Shown: positions 32,909 through 42,600 of the stretch, in pieces
How positions within the stretch are numbered: the stretch's first letter is position 1
How the letters are laid out: each line of letters opens with the position of its first letter
Source of the DNA: Marinobacter sp. es.048
GTDB lineage: Bacteria > Pseudomonadota > Gammaproteobacteria > Pseudomonadales > Oleiphilaceae
DNA length: 64,000 bases
Direction of reading: 5' to 3'
Assembly: GCF_900188435.1 (NCBI RefSeq)
Contig: NZ_FYFA01000001.1
Coordinates: 1,302,001 to 1,366,000 of the forward strand
The notes under the pieces: model-generated
Databases searched by the model: none
Told to the model about the DNA's origin: nothing
Seen by the model: the letters and a program-made list of their open reading frames with translations, nothing else
Translations under genes and position numbers: made by a program

Positions 32909-33099
32909 TAGATTGCCTCGTTTGTGGGTTCCGCCACGTGTTCGTGGTCGGTTTCAAACCGGTGGACAGATTTTGACATGGAGCCAAAACCTTATCTGAC
33001 ATTGCGGTATTATAGAACCGGTGAGTGCATGCAAATAATGCAGCCCCTGCCATAGATCTGATGCGACGATTCAGAGAAATTACCGCGATTCAGGGAACT

Positions 33100-34698
33100 T
33101 CAGGCGGCGGCTTCTACTCGGTCCCGCCCATTGGCTTTGGCTTTGAACAAAGCTACATCCGCTCGCATTAACGCCTGGTGAGGAAGCTCATCGGGGGAAA
33201 CTTCTGCAACCCCCAGGCTAATCGTCTGGTGGCCGATCAGAGGAAACGACACTTCCTTAATCTTTTTTCGCAAGGCATCTGCCAACAGCAGTGCGCCCTC
33301 CAGTGAGGTTTGGGGGAGTAGCACCACAAACTCTTCCCCGCCCCACCTTGCCATTCGGTCCGCCTGTCTCAGGCGCTGGCGTACTTCTTCAGTCAGGAGC
33401 CGTAATGTCACATCTCCCGCGTCGTGGCCAAACTCATCATTGACCTTTTTGAAGTAGTCGATATCAATCATGGCGACGGAATAGGGTTGGCTGTACCGGA
33501 TCGCTTCTTCATGGGTTTCGAGGAGCGACTGCTCGAAGCGGCGCCGGTTCCATAATCCGGTTAGCGGGTCATGGAAGGCTTCGTGCTCAAGCTTGGCCAT
33601 GGTGTTTTTCTGGTTGGTTATATCCCAATATTGCCAGAGGTGTCCGAGGTAAGTCTGTTCGTTAAAGACGGGCACATAAGTCCGCTCGAGGATTCGGCCA
33701 TCCGAGAGATACAGCTCGTCTGTAGCGGTTCTGCGTGTAGTGAGGGCGCCATTAATGCCTGCGAGAAAAGCGTCGGGGTCGCGAAACAGAGCTTTGCTTT
33801 GCTCTGCAGCTGAGGCGCAATCCATCCCCTTCAGGGCTTCCGGCGGCGCGGGGATCTTGAACAGATCACAGAAGCTCTGGTTTGCAAGAAGCATTTTGCG
33901 GTTTTCGTCTTCAACCACTATGCCTCCCCGGAGGTTTTTTAATAGCGCAGCGAACCGCTCATGGGCATTTTTCAGAGCGGTTTCGCTCTCTACTCGGGAC
34001 GTTATGTCAGTTTCACTGACCAGTATCACCTGTTTCCCAGTCGCCGGATCTATCGTGCGACGCAGATCCAGGCGGTGCCAACACTCTCCGAAGGTTGTGT
34101 GTACAGGCGCCTCCAGTGAGAGGCTTTCTTTTCCACTTTCTGACCAACAGCGTACTTGGTTCTGATCCACTTCACGACTAAAGCAGTCCGTCAAACGATT
34201 ACCGTCAGGGAGTTTCGCCAGCGCTGATGGATTCCTGGTAAGAAGGTTGCCTTGTGTGTCGAAGACGGACAAAAGAGTGGGCACATGGCGGAGTGCCTCC
34301 TGGGCGCGAAGCGCCTGAAGATCCGGCTCTGTGACAGGCTGAGCTTCAACCAGCATTCCAACACCATCTTGCAGTTCATAGCCGGAGCATAAACAACGCA
34401 AGGTCAAGGGCTCGCCATTAGGGTACAGGGTCCAGGTTTCGACCACGGTTTCGCCTCGTCGAAACCTCGCCAAATAGTCATGAAGACGCGTTCGTACCGA
34501 CACCGATACTTCGGCACTGAAATCCCTGGCGCACAGCTCATCCAGATCCTTGGCGCCCCAGAGGTTAACGCCCGCGGCATTGGCCCAGATCATCGTGAGA
34601 TGCTCTATATCAAAAACCCAGAGAGGAGTTTGTAAAAGATCAGCCACCATAGTCGGGTGTTGTGCTGAATCATGGGGCGTTTTGGATAGACGGCTCAT
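33100..34698 (-). CDS. Diguanylate cyclase with PAS sensor domains
   Basis: A 532-residue cytoplasmic protein without membrane segments: PAS-like domains at about residues 18-115, 125-235 and 240-360 ('NAHERFAALLKNLRGGIVVEDENRKMLLANQSFCDLFKIP'), then a GGDEF domain from about 365 to 530. The active site reads ARWGGEEFVVLLPQ with the substrate-region DPLTGLWNRRRFEQSL, so it should make cyclic di-GMP. An RxxD inhibitory site five residues ahead appears as RQADRMARWGGEEF. No partner gene is adjacent. The signal sensed is not known. Confidence 0.92.
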   Translation of the reverse strand: MSRLSKTPHDSAQHPTMVADLLQTPLWVFDIEHLTMIWANAAGVNLWGAKDLDELCARDFSAEVSVSVRTRLHDYLARFRRGETVVETWTLYPNGEPLTLRCLCSGYELQDGVGMLVEAQPVTEPDLQALRAQEALRHVPTLLSVFDTQGNLLTRNPSALAKLPDGNRLTDCFSREVDQNQVRCWSESGKESLSLEAPVHTTFGECWHRLDLRRTIDPATGKQVILVSETDITSRVESETALKNAHERFAALLKNLRGGIVVEDENRKMLLANQSFCDLFKIPAPPEALKGMDCASAAEQSKALFRDPDAFLAGINGALTTRRTATDELYLSDGRILERTYVPVFNEQTYLGHLWQYWDITNQKNTMAKLEHEAFHDPLTGLWNRRRFEQSLLETHEEAIRYSQPYSVAMIDIDYFKKVNDEFGHDAGDVTLRLLTEEVRQRLRQADRMARWGGEEFVVLLPQTSLEGALLLADALRKKIKEVSFPLIGHQTISLGVAEVSPDELPHQALMRADVALFKAKANGRDRVEAAA

Positions 34699-35018
34699 CG
34701 GCTCAACGGGATCAGTTTTCAGAGTTAACCGGTTAATTGTCGCCCACTATTAAAGTCGTTGCGATACCTATATCAGGGCTACCTAATCATGAGTAAACGC
34801 AAACCTAACGCAAATAATCGCGTTGAGCAATTTGGCAGGTTATTGGCTGTGCAATGGTCTATTTTGCCAGTATCGTCGTTTCGACAGAGGATATTCCATT
34901 TGGTAAAAGCACACTTCGACGAACCAACGACTTTCGAGATCCTCCCCTTAGACAAAGATTTCGAAACCAGCCCTCGGAAATTCGGAAATGGTGAATAATC
35001 ACCGCTAATATTGGAAAA
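34699..35018. other. AT-richer stretch with one doubtful ORF
   Basis: No convincing gene. A plus-strand ORF from ATG 34789 (69 codons, starting MSKRKPNANNRVEQFGRLLA) has no ribosome-binding site and no recognisable similarity. The base composition is more AT-rich than the neighbours, and the stretch follows the frameshifted ubiT, so it may be degraded DNA. Confidence 0.4.
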
Positions 35019-35487
35019 CTACGAGTGCAACAGATATTGCAGACTGACATTCCATTCCAGGCTATCCAACAGATTTTTTTGGAGCCAGTCCCAGTTCAGT
35101 ATCGCTTTCGATTATCAGGTGACGTTGAAAAAACAGCTGATCGGGATCCTGTCTTCGCTCTGCCAGGGTTTTGAATGCAGCCAGTGAGCCACGGATCGTT
35201 GCCTCCCAGGTGCCGTCGATCACGCGAAGACGACCGGCCCAGAAGCCAATGGTGATACCGGGTTGCCCGCCATTTACTTCTTGCCGAATGCGGCGGCCCT
35301 CGAAGTCATCGAATTCTCCGTCACTGATGGCTTGAGCAAACAGGCGATTCAGGGGTGCCTCGGCAGCCAGTTGCTTTAGAGGCATCGGGATTCTGCGATC
35401 AATGGAGCCAAGCATCGGCACGGGGGGGCAGGTATTACCGAAGAACCGAGAGTGTTTGCCCAAGCAGGGGGGAGCATATAGATGCAA
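35019..35487 (-). pseudogene. ubiT: ubiT (SCP2-domain) with C-terminal frameshift
   Basis: The minus strand encodes a UbiT-like SCP2 protein: RRIPMPLKQLAAEAPLNRLF, AISDGEFDDFEGRRI, 'WEATIRGSLAAFKTLAERRQDPDQLFFQRHLIIESDTELGLAPK'. At a run of seven A (35073-35079 as T on the plus strand) the frame breaks to KSVG-stop. With six A it would continue NLLDSLEWNVSLQYLLHS to a stop at 35019, as expected for UbiT. UbiT carries ubiquinone intermediates in the oxygen-independent pathway. The N-terminal start is unclear (no ribosome-binding site at 35487 or 35415). It lies just downstream of narL on the same strand. Confidence 0.7.
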
Positions 35488-35576
35488 CGGTGGGTAGCGA
35501 AAAGGGCATGCTTTACTCCTGGCGGTCAGAAACCTGAACAGAGTGAAGCAAGCCGTTCGGAATGATTCGAGATAGC

Positions 35577-36236
35577 TCAGCCTTTGTGAAGGCCTTCCTC
35601 TACAGCCCAGACGGCAACCTCCACTCGTGAGCGCAGGTTCAATTTCTTCAGCAGGTGCTTTACGTGGACCTTTACGGTGCCGTCGCTGATATCGAGTTTG
35701 CGACCAATCATCTTGTTGGACAGGCCCTCGGCGATCAGGCGCAGAATATCCTTTTCCCGCGGCGTCAGGCTGTCGAAATCCGGGCGTGAAGCCTGCTGAG
35801 GTTTGTTGGAGCGCAGCGCCTGTGCAAGCAGCGTGGTGAGTCGCTCGCTGATCACCATTTTGCCGACCGCCGCCTGATGAAGCTGGGTGATCATGTCTTC
35901 CGGCTCCATGTCCTTCAGCAGGTAGCCGTCTGCGCCGGCCCGAAGCGCCGCCACCACGTCGTCTTCCTGGTCAGAGACCGTGAACATTACGATGCGGGAG
36001 CTGATGTTTTGTTCCCGCAACTTCTTGAGGGCTTCGATGCCGTCCATCTCCGGCATGTTCAGGTCCATCAGGATCAGATCGGGCTCCAGCTCGGTTGCCA
36101 GCCGTATGCCGTCGGCAGCGTTACTGGCCTCACCGGCCACGACCATATCGTCTTCCATCTCGATCAGCTGTTTGATGCCCTGGCGAAGAAGCGGATGATC
36201 ATCAATCAGCAGGATGTTTGCGGGTGACTCAGACAT
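35577..36236 (-). CDS. narL: Nitrate/nitrite response regulator NarL
   Basis: A 219-residue response regulator: receiver domain with phospho-acceptor D58 in [13 protein letters not shown] and conserved K in '[12 protein letters not shown]'; C-terminal LuxR-type helix-turn-helix '[43 protein letters not shown]', almost the exact NarL form. It follows narX by 17 bp on the same strand. Phosphorylated NarL binds inverted heptamers (TACCNCT-like), which occur at several promoters here: narX/narK, narG, the dnr-like gene, moaA and the 31.7-kb region. Confidence 0.95.
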   Translation of the reverse strand: MSESPANILLIDDHPLLRQGIKQLIEMEDDMVVAGEASNAADGIRLATELEPDLILMDLNMPEMDGIEALKKLREQNISSRIVMFTVSDQEDDVVAALRAGADGYLLKDMEPEDMITQLHQAAVGKMVISERLTTLLAQALRSNKPQQASRPDFDSLTPREKDILRLIAEGLSNKMIGRKLDISDGTVKVHVKHLLKKLNLRSRVEVAVWAVEEGLHKG

Positions 36237-36253
36237 CGGTTTCTCTCTTGTTA

Positions 36254-38113
36254 TCAGGCGTTTGACGCTGTTGTGGGAATCAGATTGCGGCTTTTTGGAA
36301 CAAAAGACAGAGTGACTTCCACGCCCCCTTGTTCGTGGTTCTGTACTTCCACCTTACCGCCCAGAGTTCGGGCACGGTCCTGCATGATGATCAGGCCGTA
36401 ATGGTTAATCGGCTGGTCAGTGCCAGGCAGCCCCTTGCCATTGTCTCGAATCCGAACCCTCACCTGCGGCGATTCGAACAGAACATCCACGCTTATGTCT
36501 GTGGCATCCGCATGTTTAACCGCGTTGGCCAGACCTTCCCTCACGATCTGCAGGGTATGGATCTCTTCATTCGGCGACAAGGTCTGAAGCGGCAGATTGT
36601 ACTGCAATCCGACGGGCTTACCCAGTCGCTCGGAAAACTCTTCAATGGTCTTTTCCAAGGCGGTCGCAAGATCGGGTGTGTCCAGTTTCAATCGGAAGGT
36701 GGCCAGCAATTCCCGAAGCTGGCGGTAGGCGCTGTTCAGGCCTGTACTCAGCTCATCCAGAATGCCCTCGTGAATGCCTCTCTGCTCGCCTTGGATGTTA
36801 AGGCGGCGCAACCGGGCCACCTGCATTTTCAGGTAGGACAACGACTGGGCCAGCGAATCATGAAGTTCGCGGGCGATCACGGTACGCTCTTCGGCAAGTG
36901 TCCGCTGCTGCTCCTCGGTAATTTGCCGCTCGAGGAAAATGGCAGTGGCCAGCTGGTCGCTGAGAGTTTCCAGCAGCCGTCGAGAGGTTTTTGACAGGCC
37001 TTCTTCGGCTGGGTACCAGACCTCCAGCGTGCCCAGCAGCTGCCCGGGTGTCCGGATCGGCAAAAGCAGGCGACGGCCGTCGTTGTTTTCTACTGGAAGC
37101 TCATCGTAAACCTCCGGCGTTACCAGACAAGCATTGCAGTGGTGGTCTCGGCAATAGAAGGGGCGTTCCCGGTTGGCCGTTGCAATCGCCTCCACTGGCT
37201 CGGTGAACTCCTTATCATGGAGGTAAAGGCGGATAGGCCCTATGCCCAGTAACTCTTCAAGCTCCTGAAGCATGGGGATAGCCCCATGGCACAAGTCGTG
37301 ATTCGCAAACAGGTCGCGACTTGCAGAGTGCAGTAGTTGAAGCGCGGTGTGGCTCTTTTCCAACTCTTCTGTTTTCAGGCGAGCCCTTTCTTCCAGCTCA
37401 TAGTAGGTAAGCGCGAGCTCGCTGGTCATCTGATCAAAGGCCTGCCCCAGCTGTGCCAGCTCGTCGGAGCCACCCAGGTTGGCCTTACGGGAAAAGTCCT
37501 GATCGCCAACAGCAATGGCGATACCGACCAGCTTGCGTAGTGGCTGCAAGATACGGTTCTTCAGGTCAATGAACAGCGCCACAATGATCAGGATAGAGAA
37601 GGCCAGGCTGATGATCTGAATCAGGTGCAGGAGGTCAATGCGGGCTTCGGTTCGCTGTTCCAGCATCTTCACTAGCTGGTCCACGTCATTCACGTAATTC
37701 TGGGTTGAGGCCAGCATGGCTGCGGAAACAGGTGTGCCCTGGTCGTGTTCCTGCAGGGCAGGCCGGAGCATAGTCGCCCAGGATTCCAGAATGGTTTGGT
37801 ACTGGGTGGCGAGCGGATGGCCACGGCTCTCCGGGATGGCGTTGGAGATGCTGGCGTCACCCAGCTTGGTTTCGTAACGGTCCAGCATGTGTCCGATTGA
37901 GTCCTGATCGGACCCTGAGACGACAGGACCTGCGCTCCGGGCAAGCAGCTGGAAAGCCCCCATGCGGAGGGCACCCGCCAGATTGATCGCGGTGGCGTTG
38001 CCTTCGATGCTTTTGGACACCGCAAGCGTGGTCGCCATGCTGACAAGGGCTGTCAGTACCACGGCGCCAACGACGATGGCGATTCGGGTTACAAGCGGGC
38101 TTCTTGGTGTCAT
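36254..38113 (-). CDS. narX: Nitrate/nitrite sensor histidine kinase NarX
   Basis: A 619-residue sensor: TM1 about 10-30; periplasmic nitrate-binding helix with P-box [22 protein letters not shown]2 about 165-185; HAMP; a GAF-like central module with a Cys cluster ([11 protein letters not shown]); HisKA_3 domain [20 protein letters not shown]; HATPase region '[32 protein letters not shown]'. It phosphorylates NarL when nitrate is present. It is divergent from narK (38295), with two NarL-type sites between them, so autoregulation is likely. Confidence 0.95.
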   Translation of the reverse strand: MTPRSPLVTRIAIVVGAVVLTALVSMATTLAVSKSIEGNATAINLAGALRMGAFQLLARSAGPVVSGSDQDSIGHMLDRYETKLGDASISNAIPESRGHPLATQYQTILESWATMLRPALQEHDQGTPVSAAMLASTQNYVNDVDQLVKMLEQRTEARIDLLHLIQIISLAFSILIIVALFIDLKNRILQPLRKLVGIAIAVGDQDFSRKANLGGSDELAQLGQAFDQMTSELALTYYELEERARLKTEELEKSHTALQLLHSASRDLFANHDLCHGAIPMLQELEELLGIGPIRLYLHDKEFTEPVEAIATANRERPFYCRDHHCNACLVTPEVYDELPVENNDGRRLLLPIRTPGQLLGTLEVWYPAEEGLSKTSRRLLETLSDQLATAIFLERQITEEQQRTLAEERTVIARELHDSLAQSLSYLKMQVARLRRLNIQGEQRGIHEGILDELSTGLNSAYRQLRELLATFRLKLDTPDLATALEKTIEEFSERLGKPVGLQYNLPLQTLSPNEEIHTLQIVREGLANAVKHADATDISVDVLFESPQVRVRIRDNGKGLPGTDQPINHYGLIIMQDRARTLGGKVEVQNHEQGGVEVTLSFVPKSRNLIPTTASNA

Positions 38114-38181
38114 TTAATCTTTTGCGCATCGATGTGTTTGGCTGGTCAGAATGAATTATGCCCGGCCAGAACATTCCCTGA

Positions 38182-38220
38182 TACCTCCTTGAGGATAGTC
38201 AATTACCCCAATGGTTGGTA
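38182..38220. promoter_or_regulatory. NarL sites between narX and narK
   Basis: TACCTCC-TT-GAGGATA (38182-38197, 7-2-7) and TACCCCA-ATG-GTTGGTA (38204-38220, 7-3-7) stand one after the other. Two FNR half-sites (TTGAC, ATCAA) lie at 38235-38253 but with wrong spacing for a full box. Confidence 0.7.
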
Positions 38221-38294
38221 ACCCATCATAATCTTTGACCCTTTTATGATCAAAAGATGAAACTGAAAAGCAGGTTTCCAGAAGAGCGACAGTA

Positions 38295-39563
38295 ATGAAG
38301 TCCGAAACGGATCGTGCAGATGACCGGCTGGCGTCATTGGCAGTGGTGCTGCCGTTGGCGGTGGCGGGCTTTGTTGTCGCGGCCGGGTGCTGGACTCTGT
38401 TTGCGGTGGCCGGGGTGCATCTACGCTCGGAACTCGATCTCAGCAATTTTCAGTTTGGATTCCTGCTGGCAATGCCGATGGCGGTGGGAGCGGCGCTGGC
38501 GGTCCCGGCTGGTCTGGCGGCGCAGAAATTCGGTGCCCGCCGAATCATGCTGGGCTGTCTGGCCGGGCTGGCCGGCTGCATGGTGATACTTCTGACCACT
38601 GATACCTTCCCCGGCTACCTCATTGCCGCCGGCGGCCTCGGGCTCGCTGGCGGATTCTACAGTGCCGGGCTGCAATTTGTGACGGGACACTGTGAATCCC
38701 CACACCTGGGCCTTGTGCTGGGGGTGTTTGGCGCTGGCGTGACCGGCGCGGGATTCAATTACTATCTGGTGCCCCTGTTTCATGAGGCCTTTTCCTGGCA
38801 CGGGGTACCACTGGCCTATCTCATCGTGCTGGTGCTGGTAATTGCCTTGTTGATCATGCTGACCGATCCGGAAGACGCGGCGGCGGACCCGACCGCTGAA
38901 ACATCGGTCCGGGTATTGCTGCGTCGTATGCAGACCAGGCGGGCCGTTCAGCTTTGTGGCTATTTTGGCGTCGTCGCCGGCAGCTTCTTTGCGCTGGCTT
39001 TGTGGCTGCCGGATTATCTGTCTTCACAATTTGACCTGCCAGTGGACTCTGGCGCGCGGCTGGCGCAATGGTTTGTTATTCCGGGTGCCCTGGCGCAAAT
39101 CGTGGGGGGAGGGTTTTCCGATCGCTTCGGCAGCGCAAGGGTTGTCAGTCGCGCACTGATGGTCTGTCTGATTGCACTGTTTGTCTTGTCCTACCCACCC
39201 ATGACGCTGTTTATTCAGGGCGTTGACGCCACGATACGCGTTGAATTCGCTTTGCCCATGCGGGTGGAGGGTGTGTTTGTCGTTACCCTTGGGCTTGCCA
39301 TGGGCTGCACCATGGGCAGTCTCCAGCGGCTGGTGATTATTGAAAACCGTCCGGTGGCGGCTTTTGTCGCCGGGCTGCTTCTGGTTAGCGCTTGTTCGGT
39401 TGCCTTTGTGCTGCCGGTGATTTTCAGCAGCGTTAATCACTGGCTGGGCGTCCGTAGTGCAGTCTTCATGATTCTCTTCCTGCTGCTTGTAGGCTGTCTG
39501 TTCCTGTTCGCCCGGGAAAGTCGACGGCACGAGCGTGAACACCTTCTCCATCCGGGGATATAA
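38295..39563 (+). CDS. narK: NarK-family nitrate/nitrite transporter of the nar operon
   Basis: A 422-residue MFS carrier with 12 segments. The family signature is present in an altered form, GVFGAGVTGAGFNYYLVPLF, and 'AAQKFGARRIMLGCLAGLAGCM' follows TM2. It is shorter than the other three NarK proteins, with compact loops. It stands directly ahead of narG (120-bp gap with its own NarL site) and divergent from narXL, the layout of Pseudomonas narXL-narK1K2GHJI, but with one narK only. It probably imports nitrate or exchanges it for nitrite. Confidence 0.87.
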   Translation: MKSETDRADDRLASLAVVLPLAVAGFVVAAGCWTLFAVAGVHLRSELDLSNFQFGFLLAMPMAVGAALAVPAGLAAQKFGARRIMLGCLAGLAGCMVILLTTDTFPGYLIAAGGLGLAGGFYSAGLQFVTGHCESPHLGLVLGVFGAGVTGAGFNYYLVPLFHEAFSWHGVPLAYLIVLVLVIALLIMLTDPEDAAADPTAETSVRVLLRRMQTRRAVQLCGYFGVVAGSFFALALWLPDYLSSQFDLPVDSGARLAQWFVIPGALAQIVGGGFSDRFGSARVVSRALMVCLIALFVLSYPPMTLFIQGVDATIRVEFALPMRVEGVFVVTLGLAMGCTMGSLQRLVIIENRPVAAFVAGLLLVSACSVAFVLPVIFSSVNHWLGVRSAVFMILFLLLVGCLFLFARESRRHEREHLLHPGI

Positions 39564-39569
39564 GCCACC

Positions 39570-39585
39570 TACCCCCAGGGTGGTA
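39570..39585 (+). promoter_or_regulatory. NarL 7-2-7 site upstream of narG
   Basis: TACCCCC-AG-GGTGGTA lies about 100 bp ahead of the narG ATG, with another heptamer-like GAGGTAGTAACC near 39599. Confidence 0.7.
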
Positions 39586-39683
39586 GAAACGGGTTATGAG
39601 GTAGTAACCACGCAGATTTCGCGGTTTTTCTCACACACAATGGTCTCAAATCGGAGAAACGATCCGGCAGACGGAGAGAGACC

Positions 39684-42600
39684 ATGAGTCATTTGATAGA
39701 TAAACTGAATTACTTCAGGAAGAAGCGCGAGCCGTTCTCCAACGGCCATGGCGAAACCCACGAAGTCAGCCGCGAGTGGGAAGACAGCTACCGCCAGCGC
39801 TGGCAGCATGACAAGATCGTGCGCTCCACCCACGGCGTAAACTGCACCGGCTCCTGCAGCTGGAAAATTTACGTCAAGAACGGCCTGGTTACCTGGGAAA
39901 CCCAGCAAACCGACTATCCCCGTACCCGCCCGGATCTGCCCAACCACGAGCCTCGCGGCTGCCCACGTGGTGCCAGCTATTCCTGGTACATGTACAGTGC
40001 CAACCGCCTGAAGTACCCGCTGATGCGCAAGCATCTGATGAAGCTCTGGCGTGCCGCGCGCATGCAGTTCAATGACCCGGTGGAAGCCTGGGCTTCTATC
40101 GTCGAAGACCCCAAGAAAACCGCTGAGTACAAGCCCCGCCGTGGTATGGGTGGATTTGTGCGCTCCAGCTGGAACGAAGTCAACGAGCTGATTGGCGCCT
40201 CCAACGTCTACACCGCCAAGAAGCACGGTCCGGACCGCATCATCGGCTTTTCGCCGATTCCCGCCATGTCCATGGTGTCCTACGCCGCGGGCAGCCGCTA
40301 TCTGTCCATGATCGGTGGCGTGTGCATGAGCTTCTACGACTGGTACTGCGACCTGCCACCGGCCTCGCCGCAAACCTGGGGTGAGCAGACCGACGTGCCG
40401 GAATCCGCCGACTGGTACAACTCCGGCTACATCATTGCCTGGGGCTCCAACGTGCCCCAGACCCGTACCCCGGATGCCCACTTCTTCACCGAAGTGCGCT
40501 ACAAGGGCACCAAGACCGTCGCCATTACGCCGGACTACGCCGAAGTCTCCAAGCTGTCCGACGAGTGGATGAACCCCAAGCAGGGTACCGATGCCGCTCT
40601 GGGTATGGCCATGGGGCATGTGATCCTGAAAGAGTTCCACGTCGACAAGCCCAGTGAGTACTTCACCGACTATGTACGTCGCTACACAGACATGCCCTAC
40701 CTGGTCATGCTGGAAGAAAAGGACGATGGCAGCTTCGTGCCGGGCCGTTTCCTCCGCGCCAGTGATCTGGTCGACGGATTGGGTGAAGAGAACAACCCCG
40801 AGTGGAAAACCATCGCCATTGATGAAGCCTCCGGTGAACTGACGGCTCCCAATGGCTCCATCGGCTACCGCTGGGGTGAGAAGGGCAAGTGGAACCTGAA
40901 GCAGACTGCCAAGGGCTCCGACGTCAACCTGCAGTTGTCCATGGTCGAAAAGCACGATGACGTTGTGGACGTTGCCTTCCCGTACTTCGGTGGTATCGAG
41001 CACGACCACTTCAAGCACGTCGAAATCAAGGACATCCTCAAGCACAAGCTGGGTAGCCGAAAGGTGCAGCTGGTGGATGGCTCCGAAGGTCGCGTGGTCA
41101 CCGTCTATGACCTGATGGTCGCCAACTACGGCATCAGCCGTGGTCTGGGCGAGGATGATGGCGCCACCTCCTACGACGAAGTGAAGCCCTATACCCCGGC
41201 CTGGCAGGAAAAGATCACCGGCGTGCCCGCCGAGAAGGTGATCCGCATTGCCCGTGAGTTTGCCGACAACGCCGACAAGACCAAGGGTCGCTCCATGGTC
41301 ATCGTGGGTGCTGGTATGAACCACTGGTACCACATGGATATGAACTACCGCGGCCTGATCAACATGCTGATCATGTGTGGCTGTATCGGCCAGAGCGGTG
41401 GCGGCTGGGCCCACTACGTTGGCCAGGAAAAACTGCGTCCGCAGACCGGCTGGCAGCCCCTGGCGTTCGGTCTGGACTGGCAGCGTCCACCCCGCCATAT
41501 GAACTCTACCTCCTTCTTCTACGCCCACTCCGGTCAGTGGCGCTATGAGAAGCTGGGCGTCGACGAGATCCTGTCACCGCTGGCGGACAAGTCCAAATTC
41601 GGTGGCAGCCTGATCGACTACAACGTACGTGCCGAGCGCATGGGTTGGTTGCCGTCTGCTCCACAGTTGAATCGCAATCCGTTGGGTATTGCCGCCGAAG
41701 CCGAGAAGGCAGGCATGGATGTGGCGGATTACGTAGCCCAGTCCATGAAGGACGGTTCCCTGGCGTTTGCCAGTGAGGATCCGGAAGCGCCCCAGAACCA
41801 TCCGCGCAACCTGTTTATCTGGCGCTCCAACCTGCTGGGTTCCTCAGGCAAGGGCCACGAGTACATGCTCAAGTATCTGCTGGGCACCAAGAGTGGCCTG
41901 CAGGGCAAGGACCTGGGGCACGAAGGTGGCGCCAAGCCGAAAGAGGTCAAATGGCATGACGAGGCGCCGGAAGGCAAGCTCGACCTGTTGGTGACTCTGG
42001 ACTTCCGTATGTCCACCACCTGTCTGTATTCAGACATCGTTCTGCCGACGGCCACCTGGTATGAGAAGAACGACCTGAACACATCGGACATGCACCCGTT
42101 CATCCACCCGCTGACCGCAGCCACCGATCCGGCCTGGGAAGCGCGTAGTGACTGGGAAATCTATAAGGGCATTGCCAAAGCATTCTCAAAGGCGACCGAA
42201 GGCCACCTGGGTGTCGAGAAAGACGTGGTTACCCTGCCGTTGCTGCACGACGCACCGGCGGAGCTTGGTCAGCCGTTCGATGTGAAGGACTGGAAGCGCG
42301 GTGAGTGCGACCTGATCCCGGGCAAGACCGCGCCCAACTTCATCACCGTTGAGCGGGACTACCCGAACACCTACGCACGTTTCACCTCGCTCGGGCCGCT
42401 GCTCGACAAGCTGGGTAACGGTGGCAAGGGCATCAACTGGAATACCGAGAAAGAAGTGAAGTTCCTGGGTGAGCTGAACTACAAGCACATCGACGGCGCT
42501 AACGCGGGCCGTCCGAAAATTGAAAGTGCCATTGACGCAGCGGAAGTGATCCTGACCCTGGCGCCGGAAACCAATGGCCAGGTTGCTGTAAAGGCCTGGG

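Noticed and set aside
34789..34998. Plus-strand ORF of 69 codons after the GGDEF gene
   Set aside because: No ribosome-binding site, no recognised motif, AT-rich surroundings; not supported as a gene.
38235..38253. Possible FNR box between narX and narK
   Set aside because: TTGAC and ATCAA half-sites are present but 9 bp apart, and neither has a partner at the correct 4-bp spacing.
39594..41528. 644-codon minus-strand ORF opposite narG
   Set aside because: It is a shadow of the strongly biased codons of narG; its product is low-complexity and rich in His, Gly and Val with no ribosome-binding site or family likeness.
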